Assembly (NCBI RefSeq): GCF_018130145.1
Contig: NZ_JAFCMB010000006.1
Span: 124,001 to 188,000 of the forward strand
DNA: 64,000 bases
Reading direction: 5' to 3'
Origin: Bradyrhizobium sp. AUGA SZCCT0176
GTDB lineage: Bacteria > Pseudomonadota > Alphaproteobacteria > Rhizobiales > Xanthobacteraceae
Part shown: piece after piece, positions 35,523 through 46,034 of the stretch
How the letters are laid out: the number at the start of each line of letters is the position of its first letter
Position numbering within the stretch: position 1 is the stretch's first letter
The notes under the pieces: generated by a model
The model's database searches: none
Told to the model about the DNA's origin: nothing
The model's input: only the letters and a program-made list of their open reading frames with translations
Translations under genes and position numbers: made by a program

Positions 35523-35753
35523 ATGGTCATGCGCCCGCGCGATCTGGCCAGCCGGATGGCCACCCGGCGCAAGCCGGATGATGGCTATCTGCGCGAGACC
35601 TTCACGCTGCCGCGCGAGGTAGCGCGGACGAGGGCGCGCGATTTCCTCAGCCGCTATCCCAAGGCGGCCTATTTGAGCGCGGTCGAGAGCTGGCGCGAAC
35701 TACCCGGCGGCGACATCGAATTCACGATGCGGCGGCTTCCCAGCGCGGACTAG
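35523..35753 (+). CDS. Hypothetical basic protein, 76 aa
   Basis: The start ATG has GGAG eight bases upstream. The product contains RPRDLASRMATRRKPDDGYL, then TLPREVARTRARDFLSRYPK and AVESWRELPGGDIEFTMRRL. It is soluble and strongly basic, which is compatible with nucleic-acid binding, but no known motif is present. The small proteins around it in this stretch are of the same size class. Confidence 0.55.
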   Translation: MVMRPRDLASRMATRRKPDDGYLRETFTLPREVARTRARDFLSRYPKAAYLSAVESWRELPGGDIEFTMRRLPSAD

Positions 35754-35880
35754 AAAATCAGGCATTGGTCGCAAGTCTAGTGCTGCGGGCCAGCACTTGG
35801 AGCCCAGCGCTTGTTCGCGGCCACCGCCAAGGCGGCCGGTTGGTCGTCGAGATGGTGCTGGCAATGCAGGGAACGGCGAA

Positions 35881-36060
35881 CTAGCCAGATGCGCTTTTTT
35901 TCCGCTCGCGGTTGATCCGCAGCTGTACCCGTCTCACCGCGAGCAGATAGAGTTTGGCTTCGGTTTTGCCGGTGACGACCCTGTCGTCAATCCGGAATTG
36001 CCATTTCCAGATACCCGGAGCAACCGCAGTCACGGTATATTCGACGCCCTTGTAGATCAT
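35881..36060 (-). CDS. Small PGIWxWQFRI-family protein, copy 1
   Basis: The 59-residue product reads MIYKGVEYTVTAVAPGIWKW, QFRIDDRVVTGKTEAKLYLL, AVRRVQLRINRERKKSASG. It aligns along its whole length with the gene at 36123. The pattern KG(V/I)EYT..(A/P)PGIW-x-WQFRI-x-D-x-V is followed by an LLA(V/M)RRVQL helix. A start 33 bp earlier would add residues not shared with the paralogue. The fold looks like a small beta-strand sheet plus helix. The function is unknown. Confidence 0.65.
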   Translation of the reverse strand: MIYKGVEYTVTAVAPGIWKWQFRIDDRVVTGKTEAKLYLLAVRRVQLRINRERKKSASG

Positions 36061-36122
36061 GAAGCAGCCCTGTCCGACCCAAGCCGCATTCAATCCGAGA
36101 TTGTCACTTTAGATTGTAAATA

Positions 36123-36359
36123 TTATTTGATGCCCGTTGAGGGAATGGGCGGGTGCGGGGCCCCGAACTGGGAGGTCGCTCCGCGCCCGGTGTGCCTGAG
36201 CTCGCGGTCAATCTTCAGCTGAACGCGGCGCATCGCGAGCAGGAGCAGTCTCGCTTCCGTTCTTCCCGACCTGACGAGGTCACCGATCCGGAATTGCCAG
36301 TTCCAGATCCCCGGGGTTTCCGATCTTGTCAGCGTATATTCTATACCTTTGTGATTCAT
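36123..36359 (-). CDS. Small PGIWxWQFRI-family protein, copy 2
   Basis: This 78-residue relative of the gene at 35881 begins MNHKGIEYTLTRSETPGIWN and continues WQFRIGDLVRSGRTEARLLL, LAMRRVQLKI. GGGGAG lies seven bases before the ATG. The last 20 residues are a C-terminal extension (TGRGATSQFGAPHPPIPSTG) absent from the shorter copy. The two genes face the same way with 62 bp between them and look like a tandem duplication. Confidence 0.7.
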   Translation of the reverse strand: MNHKGIEYTLTRSETPGIWNWQFRIGDLVRSGRTEARLLLLAMRRVQLKIDRELRHTGRGATSQFGAPHPPIPSTGIK

Positions 36360-36899
36360 AGGGAATCTCCCCATACGCCAACTGAATTAACTGAGTTGGG
36401 CGGGCAAAGTTTCCATTTGTCCGATTAGCGTACTTTGCGGTCGTCTAACGATAAAGCGCGCCTGTGACACGCGGTGATCGCTATGCGAAGGGCAATCCCG
36501 CGTTCGGCAGTTGGGGTGGCCAAGCCGCCTTGCCGGCGCGCCCACGAGCCGCGGCTTGTTGCTTGCCGGCAGCGACCTGGAATGCCCGCGGAGGCAGTCT
36601 TTGACCTTCCTGACCTCTCCAAAACGCACCGCGCCGCGCAAGCGGAATATACTCGCTTGGCGGCGCAGGCTTATACCCCGAGTGATGCAATGTCCCAGGC
36701 AGCAATATGTCTTGGCGGCCCTGCAAAAGGTTCAACGTCTGCTGTTAAAAAAATCCGATGCTGAAACGAAGCATCGCTGCCGCCGTATCTGTCTGACGGT
36801 GGGGTGGTCCTCCAGATTATTCCCCGCTGTCGGCGACCCCGTCTGTATGGCCCCATGCGGCGGGGTCGTTTTGCTCTGGCGACGCGACCGGCGCGCGGC
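36360..36899. other. 540-bp gap without supported gene
   Basis: Several frames in this stretch (for example the basic ones around 36480-36900) lack a ribosome binding site and the amino acid pattern of a protein. A terminator-like hairpin lies at 36835. The stretch contains promoters for the minus-strand pair of small genes. Confidence 0.45.
36835..36875 (+). terminator. Terminator-like hairpin
   Basis: CGACCCCG and CGGGGTCG enclose 19 bases and are followed by TTTT on the plus strand, next to the convergent PilZ gene. No plus-strand gene was found upstream, so it may end a small RNA. Confidence 0.55.
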
Positions 36900-37139
36900 T
36901 TAATCGAACGTGACGCCGATGCGCTTATCCTTGCGCCAGACGATATGGCACGGCCGCTTCAATTGTTCTGATGGCACGAACAATGTGAAGCGGTCCGGGA
37001 TGAACAGCGGGGTCACGACCTCGAGCGCTGCGCCGGAGGCCGAGAGATTCCGAACGGTGCAATCAATCCCGCCGCCGCCGAACTCGATGGTTCCGGCCTT
37101 CAACGTGCGACGCCGCGGTGCGATCCGGGTCTCGTCCAT
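36900..37139 (-). CDS. PilZ-domain protein, 79 aa
   Basis: This 79-residue protein is a single PilZ domain: APRRRTLKAGTIEFG holds the basic RxxxR-like region (RRRTLK), DCTVRNLSASGAALEVVTPL the (D/N)xSxxG motif (NLSASGAAL), and KRIGVTFD the closing strand. It is a probable c-di-GMP receptor without an output domain. It lies downstream of the double-glycine peptide gene at 37412 on the same strand, after a hairpin. Confidence 0.82.
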   Translation of the reverse strand: MDETRIAPRRRTLKAGTIEFGGGGIDCTVRNLSASGAALEVVTPLFIPDRFTLFVPSEQLKRPCHIVWRKDKRIGVTFD

Positions 37140-37250
37140 AGAATCTCATTATAGCACTGATTCACCTGCAAATGGATGGTGGGTCCGGGTTCGCGCGGGG
37201 GTAAGGCGCGAACACAAGGCGAAAAACTGGCGACCATCCGGTTGGGAACT

Positions 37251-37275
37251 TTGTTCTTGTCCGGAGAACTACGGG
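37251..37275. repeat. TTGTTC-N5-CGGAGAACTACGGG element, copy 1
   Basis: TTGTTC at 37251-37256, five bases, then CGGAGAACTACGGG at 37262-37275. The same arrangement with the same spacing recurs at 38805-38829. Both lie in the intergenic DNA around the double-glycine peptide genes. Confidence 0.55.
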
Positions 37276-37371
37276 GGAAGGCCGCCTTGCGACGACGGCC
37301 TGGCGCCCCATTAAGGTTCGCTCGCCGGAGCCTTTGCGGATCCCGCCTTGAACGCATTTTTCAGGTCGCCC

Positions 37372-37400
37372 AAGAGGCCGCCAATGAAAGGCGGCCTCTT
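37372..37400 (-). terminator. Hairpin after peptide gene A
   Basis: AAGAGGCCGCC (37372-37382) and GGCGGCCTCTT (37390-37400) form a perfect 11-bp stem with a 7-base loop, 12 bp downstream of the stop of the minus-strand peptide gene. The same stem sequence ends peptide gene B. Confidence 0.65.
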
Positions 37401-37411
37401 CAAAGCGTCGG

Positions 37412-37585
37412 TTACGGCAGGGTTGTCGCGATGTTCCTGATGGTACCGGTATGGAAGCGAATGACGGCTACGACATGGTGGTAAAGATCGCTCAAACGGC
37501 CGCCGCCGTTCACGGCGTCCAGTTCGTCGATGGTCAGTTCGCCGACGTTCAGTTCATCGATAGGCTTCTGGCCAATCTCAATCAT
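37412..37585 (-). CDS. Double-glycine leader peptide A, 57 aa
   Basis: AAAGGAGAGACGC precedes the ATG of this 57-codon gene, which is shorter than usual ORF cut-offs. The N-terminal leader contains ELTIDELDAVNGG, the classical double-glycine (bacteriocin-type) export signal cut after Gly-Gly by a C39 peptidase. The cut would release a core of about 29 residues (GRLSDLYHHVVAVIRFHTGT and a short tail), with no Cys. A CRP-like palindrome lies 67 bp before the start. No exporter with a C39 domain is in the window. A signalling peptide or bacteriocin is possible; an unmodified regulatory peptide cannot be excluded. Confidence 0.78.
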   Translation of the reverse strand: MIEIGQKPIDELNVGELTIDELDAVNGGGRLSDLYHHVVAVIRFHTGTIRNIATTLP

Positions 37586-37652
37586 GCGTCTCTCCTTTGA
37601 TGGGGATTACGACAATCACGTTGCAAGGGTGCGCTCGGATGTTCCCGTTGGC

Positions 37653-37668
37653 TGTGACGGCTGGCACA
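37653..37668. promoter_or_regulatory. CRP-like palindrome before peptide A
   Basis: TGTGACGGCTGGCACA: TGTGA, six bases, GCACA. It matches the CRP consensus TGTGA-N6-TCACA except for one base in the second half, 67 bp upstream of the peptide A start. Such sites are bound by cAMP receptor proteins; the role here is inferred. Confidence 0.55.
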
Positions 37669-37822
37669 CTCCAAATCGCGTCGAGCGAAGGCACCGATCA
37701 ATTCGCCGATCATTGCCGCACAAGTTGCGTTGAGCGGATACGCGGTCAGCACAGCTTCTCGCAACTGGCCGAAATAGGACGTCAGGCATTCTTGGATGGC
37801 GCTGGCGGCGTCCTCAAACAAA

Positions 37823-37848
37823 AGAGGCCGCCAAGCAAGGCGGCCTCT
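37823..37848 (-). terminator. Intrinsic terminator after peptide gene B
   Basis: AGAGGCCGCC and GGCGGCCTCT pair around AAGCAA and, read on the minus strand, are followed by TTTTGTTT. It lies 24 bp past the stop of peptide gene B and is a strong rho-independent terminator, so peptides A and B are separate transcripts. Confidence 0.78.
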
Positions 37849-37872
37849 CAATTCCGGTTTGCCGGACCGGCA

Positions 37873-38052
37873 CTATCGCATGTGCAGGGTCATCTTCTGC
37901 GGCGATACCAGCGGCTGGTGCACGGCGTCCAGCAAGCGGGCGCCCAAAGCCTTCAGGTACGCGTCGACGATCCGGTCGAGGATGGCACCGCCGCTGACCT
38001 GTTCGAGTTGTTCAAACGACATTTCGCAGATTTCGTTGTTGAGTTCGGTCAT
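37873..38052 (-). CDS. Double-glycine leader peptide B, 59 aa
   Basis: CAGGAGACGGAC precedes the ATG. The leader MTELNNEICEMSFEQLEQVS ends in Gly-Gly at 21-22, giving a core of 37 residues (AILDRIVDAYLKALGARLLD and then AVHQPLVSPQKMTLHMR) that could form an amphipathic helix, as in two-component bacteriocins or peptide signals. The core is not related to that of peptide A or C, while the leaders are. A perfect TGTGA-N6-TCACA site lies 79 bp before the start and a strong terminator follows the stop. The function is unknown. Confidence 0.78.
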   Translation of the reverse strand: MTELNNEICEMSFEQLEQVSGGAILDRIVDAYLKALGARLLDAVHQPLVSPQKMTLHMR

Positions 38053-38130
38053 GTCCGTCTCCTGTTTGCGTGGGCAGGACCATTCCCGCCACCCTGGATG
38101 TCAGGGATAGGCTGACCCTCGACGCACCGC

Positions 38131-38146
38131 TGTGATGACCGTCACA
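38131..38146. promoter_or_regulatory. Perfect CRP-like site before peptide B
   Basis: TGTGATGACCGTCACA is an exact TGTGA-N6-TCACA palindrome, the textbook CRP consensus, 79 bp upstream of peptide gene B on the minus strand. Confidence 0.65.
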
Positions 38147-38461
38147 CGACGGCTCAGACGCAAAATCGCGAAAACAACCCCATGCAAAGTAGAATAGGCC
38201 CCGCCGATGATGCCGAGTCGGGTACTGGCCGAAATGGGACACCCGTGAAGGCAAAGTAGCCACTCAAAAGCACAACGCCGCCAAGCTGAATAATGCTTGG
38301 CGGCGCTGCACCCGAGCTGGAAATTGCAATGCCCCAGCCTGGAGTATACGTCCGGGACAGGACAAGGTTGCTGAACAGGGACACAGAATTTCGGGAACAA
38401 GTGGCAATGGGCGGAGTTGTGAAGGCGCTGCCAGTCCCAATTGCCCCGGCGGCACAAGCGG

Positions 38462-38495
38462 CCCCAGTGCCTCTTCCCCGAGGCTGGGGCCGTTT
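38462..38495 (+). terminator. Rho-independent-like terminator
   Basis: CCCCAGTGCCT and AGGCTGGGG pair around TTCCCCG, followed by CCGTTTCTTT on the plus strand. No plus-strand gene was called upstream; it may end a small RNA. It resembles the hairpin at 24118. Confidence 0.55.
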
Positions 38496-38804
38496 CTTTG
38501 GGCGCGCTTAAGACAGCTTCGAGGGCACGGCAAGCGCCAGTGCTTCGATAGCCAGTTTCCCGAATGATGGTGGCAGCGCGCCCTTTGCTGGTGAGAGATA
38601 CAACGATCAGGATCGCAATACGCTGGCTGCGGGTTGGATGCGCAACAAGTCGTTCGCGAAATCAATGTGCGGTTATTGGTCGAAGGGAAGATGGACCGAT
38701 AGAGATCGGCAAACTTGATCAAAGTTGCTCGAGGCCAAAAGCAAAAGGAAGTCTTGGAGGACGATGACGAAGAAGGGGCCGGCAACGGAGGCGGCCTCGG
38801 AGCC

Positions 38805-38829
38805 TTGTTCACGGTCGGAGAACTACGGG
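38805..38829. repeat. TTGTTC-N5-CGGAGAACTACGGG element, copy 2
   Basis: Copy of the element at 37251: TTGTTC (38805-38810), five bases, CGGAGAACTACGGG (38816-38829), directly downstream of peptide gene C on the minus strand. Confidence 0.55.
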
Positions 38830-38853
38830 CAGTGCCGACTCGGGCGGCCTCGT

Positions 38854-39009
38854 TTACGCGACGGGCGGGTAGCTGGGTTTCGGAAGGCTGATTGCACTCG
38901 AATTGATGACGCCCTTCGAAATGACTTTACCCCCTGAGACCGATTCAAGCGCATCGTCGGTCAGTCGCTCCGCATCGGTCAGTTCGCGAATTTCATTCTG
39001 GTTGTTCAT
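38854..39009 (-). CDS. Double-glycine leader peptide C, 51 aa
   Basis: GCGGAGCGGGACC precedes the chosen ATG. The leader contains ELTDAERLTDDALESVSGG, ending in the Gly-Gly cleavage site at 26-27, and the core (KVISKGVINSSAISLPKPSY and PPVA) is about 24 residues, Pro-rich at its end, without Cys. A frame extending 30 residues upstream lacks a ribosome binding site. A TGTGA-N6-TCACG site lies 76 bp before the start. This third peptide is unrelated in core to A and B. The function is unknown. Confidence 0.78.
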   Translation of the reverse strand: MNNQNEIRELTDAERLTDDALESVSGGKVISKGVINSSAISLPKPSYPPVA

Positions 39010-39084
39010 GGTCCCGCTCCGCGTTGCGGCGCCCTTGTGCGCCGTTGATCTGGAGCGAGTATGTCGGGCGGCTATCGGGGCGAC

Positions 39085-39100
39085 TGTGACAGTCGTCACG
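39085..39100. promoter_or_regulatory. CRP-like site before peptide C
   Basis: TGTGACAGTCGTCACG: TGTGA, six bases, TCACG. One base short of the perfect CRP palindrome, at a spacing from the start (76 bp) close to those of peptides A and B. Confidence 0.55.
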
Positions 39101-39122
39101 AAAGCGTTCCTGCAAAGGAAAG

Positions 39123-39147
39123 AGGGCCGCCAACTGAGGGCGGCCTT
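39123..39147 (-). terminator. GC hairpin after gene at 39154
   Basis: AGGGCCGCC and GGCGGCCTT pair around AACTGAG. Read on the minus strand the stem is followed by CTCTTTCCTTT, next to the stop of the 39154 gene. It may act in both directions and uses the same stem sequence as the peptide terminators. Confidence 0.6.
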
Positions 39148-39153
39148 ACTTTT

Positions 39154-39354
39154 CTAGGCTGGTTCTGGTGGTTGAAGTCCAGGAGAGGAAAGCCACTCGT
39201 TGATGTGAGAGGCCGTCTCTAGCTGCCTGATCTTCCTGAGCAGCACTTCCTTCTGAGGACCAGGTTTGAGCTTGGTTACCTGTGCTTCCAACCGGGCCTT
39301 CTCAGCTGCAATTCGATCTTCAAATGTGTGAGGAACGGATCGGCGACGCTGCAT
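39154..39354 (-). CDS. Small helical protein, 66 aa
   Basis: The chosen ATG has GAGG eight bases before it. The product MQRRRSVPHTFEDRIAAEKA, RLEAQVTKLKPGPQKEVLLR is a charged helical hairpin ending KIRQLETASHINEWLSSPGL. It is soluble and likely a two-helix bundle. Near-identical proteins are, from memory, widespread in Bradyrhizobium with unknown function. It is the minus-strand neighbour upstream of the peptide genes and shares their terminator stem. Confidence 0.7.
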   Translation of the reverse strand: MQRRRSVPHTFEDRIAAEKARLEAQVTKLKPGPQKEVLLRKIRQLETASHINEWLSSPGLQPPEPA

Positions 39355-39660
39355 GATACAACCTCGTTGCTGACGGGTCCTAACCGTAGGGTTTGCATGT
39401 CCGATCCTATAAAATTCCAATCCCGGACGTCGGTTCCGAAGTGAACACTCCAAAAAAGGCCACTGCGCATTTCAACTTCGGCCACCACTAGGGGTCGAAA
39501 CAAGCCAGTACCGGCCGGTTCGGCCTACCCATTTAGGGGGATGAACAGAGCGCGGCAACATCGCGGCGCTGGTGAGGGCCAAAAGGGGCCACCTCAAAAA
39601 TCACAAGGGATCATTAACTTAGAATGGGGTTGAGAGGGGCCAGCACCGATCTCTCTAAAA

Positions 39661-39675
39661 GAACATATTGCGAAC
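39661..39675. promoter_or_regulatory. Alphaproteobacterial SOS (LexA) box of recA
   Basis: GAACATATTGCGAAC is GAAC-N7-GAAC, the LexA site of alphaproteobacteria, 100 bp before recA. GAACATAGAAC follows directly and provides a further half-site. The gap 39355-39775 holds no gene. Confidence 0.85.
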
Positions 39676-39775
39676 ATAGAACAAAGGTGGTACAAGCATT
39701 CACCGTCAGTCGAATCCCCTGAGATCCTCGTCGTCCGTTTGTCCCGCTAGCGAATCCCCGCCATAAGGAGCACCC

Positions 39776-40864
<1,089 letters not shown>

Positions 40865-40963
40865 GATTTTCCGGACCTCGGATCGCATGATCCGGGTTTC
40901 GACATAGCGGGTGCTGAGGACGTTGAGTTGCCGACGTCTTCAGTGCCCGTTTTGCTGGTGTCA

Positions 40964-41046
40964 TTGCCGGGCTTGACCCGGCAATCCATTTCCTTCGAAG
41001 GAATCTTCTAGATGGATGCGCGGGTCAAGCCCGCGCATGACGAGTG
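40964..41046. repeat. Intergenic palindromic repeat after recA
   Basis: GTCATTGCCGGGCTTGACCC and GGGTCAAGCCCGCGCATGAC are nearly complementary across a central hairpin, in the gap between convergent recA and gcvP. It is one of the REP-like elements of this window. Confidence 0.65.
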
Positions 41047-41063
41047 ATATTGCGCGACGAAGC

Positions 41064-43937
<2,874 letters not shown>

Positions 43938-43956
43938 GGCTATTCCTCTTTATTCG

Positions 43957-44061
43957 CCGTCATGCCCCGCGAAGGCGGGGCATCCAGTAATCACTGGCTT
44001 CAGCGGTTGAATCGAGATGTCACGGCGTACTGGATCGTCCGCCTTCGCGGACGATGACACC
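43957..44061. repeat. Palindromic repeat between gcvH and gcvP
   Basis: CGTCATGCCCCGCGAAGGCG and CGTCCGCCTTCGCGGACGAT flank ATCCAGTAATCACTGG...CGTACTGGAT, forming nested hairpins inside the glycine-cleavage operon. It could cause processing or differential stability of the transcript. Confidence 0.65.
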
Positions 44062-44091
44062 GGATATGTGGTTATGAAGCGCTTCATCTTC

Positions 44092-44457
44092 TCACGCGGT
44101 GTGCTTGGCGTAGGCGGCCTCGTCCATCAGGCCATCGAGTTCGCTCTTGTCCTTGATCTTCAGCTTGAAGAACCAGGCCTTGCCGGCGGCGTCGGAATTC
44201 ACCAGCGCGGGTTCGGCGGCGAGTTCCTCGTTGACTTCGAGCACGTCGCCGGAGATCGGCGCGTAGACGTCGGAGGCGGCCTTGACGGATTCGACCACGG
44301 CGGCGGCCTCCGCCTTCTTCAGGCTGCGACCGACCTTGGGCAGTTCGACGAACACGACGTCGCCAAGCTGCGACTGCGCATAATCCGTGACGCCGATGGT
44401 GGCGACATCGCCCTCGATGCGGAGCCATTCATGGTCAGTTGTGAACAAGATCGTCAT
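44092..44457 (-). CDS. gcvH: Glycine cleavage system H protein
   Basis: The 121-residue lipoyl carrier shuttles the aminomethyl group between P and T proteins. The lipoyl-lysine is Lys59 in VVESVKAASDVYAPISG. AAGGAAGTCTC lies before the ATG. The gene is 11 bp after gcvT, so it is co-transcribed and under the glycine riboswitch. A longer upstream frame is a different reading of the gcvT tail and was rejected. Confidence 0.97.
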   Translation of the reverse strand: MTILFTTDHEWLRIEGDVATIGVTDYAQSQLGDVVFVELPKVGRSLKKAEAAAVVESVKAASDVYAPISGDVLEVNEELAAEPALVNSDAAGKAWFFKLKIKDKSELDGLMDEAAYAKHTA

Positions 44458-44467
44458 GAGACTTCCT

Positions 44468-45613
44468 TCAGCGTTTATAGGTGTTGGGAACGAATGGCAT
44501 GGGCGCGACCTGCAGCGGCAGGCGCTGGCCGCGGACTTCGGCGAAAACTTGCGTGCCGGTTGTGGCGAGTGACGACGGCAGATAGCCCATCGCGACGGGG
44601 GCATTGAGGCTCGGGCCGAAACCGCCTGAGGTGACCTTGCCGATCGGCTGGGCCGAGGAGCTATCGGCAAACAACACCGCGCCTTCGCGCACCGGCGCGC
44701 GGCCTTCGGGCCGCAGGCCGACGCGGCGGCGCGCGGCGCCTTTTTCAAAATGGGCAAGAATGGCCTCAGTGCCGGGGAAACCGCCGGCACGCGCGCCGCC
44801 AGTTCGCCGGCTTTTCTGCACCGACCATTCCAGCGCGCCCTCGACCGGGCTGGTCGTGGTGTCGATGTCGTGGCCGTACAAACAAAGTCCGGCCTCGAGC
44901 CGCAGGCTGTCGCGGGCGCCCAATCCGATCGGCAGCACGTCGCTGTTCTCCAGCAGCGCGGTCACCAGCGCTTCGGTGTGTTCAGCCGGAACCGAAATCT
45001 CAAACCCGTCTTCGCCGGTATAGCCGGAGCGCGAAACGAAGCAGTCGAAGCCCGCGACCTTGCGCGGACCGGTGTCCATGAATTTCATCCCGCCGACATC
45101 TGCACAAAACTTCGCCAGCGCGGATTCGGCCTTCGGCCCCTGCAGCGCGATCAGCGCGCGGTCGGCCAGCGAATCGATCATGCAGACATCCGAAAGGTGC
45201 GCGCGCAGATGCGCCTCGTCTTCGGCCTTGCAGGCGGCGTTGACCACCAGAAACAGATGGTCGCCGAAATTCGCCACCATCAGGTCGTCGAGAATGCCGC
45301 CATCGGGATTGGTGAACTGCGCGTAGCGTTGCCGCCCGGGCGCCACCGCCACGATGTCCTGCGGCACCAGCCGCTCCAGCGCCAGTGCGGCGTCCTCGAC
45401 CTTGCCGGATTTCGGCCGTAGCGCGAGCTGGCCCATATGCGAGACGTCGAACAGGCCGGCAGCGCTGCGCGTGTGCTGGTGTTCCCGGAGCACGCCGGCG
45501 GCGTACTGCACCGGCATTTCATAGCCGGCGAACGGAACCATCTTGCCGCCGCGTGCCACATGGAGCGCGTGCAAGGGTGTGTGATGTAAAGGAGATTCGT
45601 CGCTCGCCAGCAT
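44468..45613 (-). CDS. gcvT: Aminomethyltransferase (T protein)
   Basis: The 381-residue T protein transfers the methylene group to tetrahydrofolate. GCV_T and GCV_T_C domains are present (FDVSHMGQLALRP, SRSGYTGEDGFEISVPAEH, and a C-terminal barrel ending in VPNTYKR). The ATG has GGAGGG nine bases upstream; an ORF extension of 19 residues upstream overlaps the riboswitch expression platform. The gene heads the operon with gcvH and gcvP. Confidence 0.96.
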   Translation of the reverse strand: MLASDESPLHHTPLHALHVARGGKMVPFAGYEMPVQYAAGVLREHQHTRSAAGLFDVSHMGQLALRPKSGKVEDAALALERLVPQDIVAVAPGRQRYAQFTNPDGGILDDLMVANFGDHLFLVVNAACKAEDEAHLRAHLSDVCMIDSLADRALIALQGPKAESALAKFCADVGGMKFMDTGPRKVAGFDCFVSRSGYTGEDGFEISVPAEHTEALVTALLENSDVLPIGLGARDSLRLEAGLCLYGHDIDTTTSPVEGALEWSVQKSRRTGGARAGGFPGTEAILAHFEKGAARRRVGLRPEGRAPVREGAVLFADSSSAQPIGKVTSGGFGPSLNAPVAMGYLPSSLATTGTQVFAEVRGQRLPLQVAPMPFVPNTYKR

Positions 45614-45670
45614 CCCAAGGACCCTCCAGGGTTCGGGGACCAGCCCCCGAAAACCCAAAGAAAGCCCCAT

Positions 45671-45832
45671 CTGTCGCTGTGCCTGAGAGTATTATCCCGT
45701 CGGCGGACACCCCTGGGCCAAAGCCCTTCGGCGTCTCTTTCCAGATGCTAGTCCGTCACGGGGTCCGTTTGCCTGAGAGTTTCCGGGGCGGTTGCTCCTT
45801 CGGCGCCGGCGCTTAAGCCGATCTCTCCCGAC
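45671..45832 (-). ncRNA. Tandem glycine riboswitch
   Basis: On the minus strand two copies of the glycine-aptamer pattern occur: GGGAGAGATC, CGCCGAAGGAGCAACC and ACTCTCAGGCA near 45765-45832, then TCTGGAAAGAGACGCCGAAG and ACTCTCAGGCAC near 45671-45745. The two aptamers are joined by a short linker, as in cooperative glycine sensors, and lie about 60 bp before gcvT. Excess glycine should turn the cleavage operon on. Confidence 0.92.
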
Positions 45833-46034
45833 GTGACGTCTTGAACATAGGCAGGAAAACACGGCGCCACCATGGCTGTCAACGCACGGCGGCAGCTATC
45901 AACCAGTCTTGTGTGCTGCGGCAAGCCTATGATCCGCCTGCACAGTTTCTGGACACCGCCTTTGGCCTTGTCTAAAAGCGTTGCGCCGGCAGAGAAGGCT
46001 ATTTGCGGCCTGACCCGGTCCTATTTCCGATTGG

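Larger units (their letters stand above)
38053..38853. other. 801-bp gap with hairpins, no supported gene
   Basis: The gap holds the CRP-like site of peptide B, a hairpin GCCGCCAAGC/GCTTGGCGGC at 38278-38303, the terminator at 38462 and the second repeat at 38805. Frames on both strands lack ribosome binding sites; one plus-strand frame (from 38329) contains Gly-Gly but overlaps the terminator and was not called. Confidence 0.45.

Noticed and set aside
36463..36478. TGTGACACGCGGTGATC as a fourth CRP-type site
   Set aside because: The second half-site reads GTGAT, not TCACA, and no peptide gene lies downstream.
38154..38384. Minus-strand 76-codon frame with two hydrophobic parts
   Set aside because: Starts with a GTG without ribosome binding site and runs through a hairpin; no sign of selection for a protein.
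38329..38511. Plus-strand frame with EFREQVAMGG and a Pro-rich end, as a possible fourth double-glycine peptide
   Set aside because: No ribosome binding site, the leader lacks the EL pattern, no CRP-like site upstream, and it overlaps a rho-independent-like terminator.
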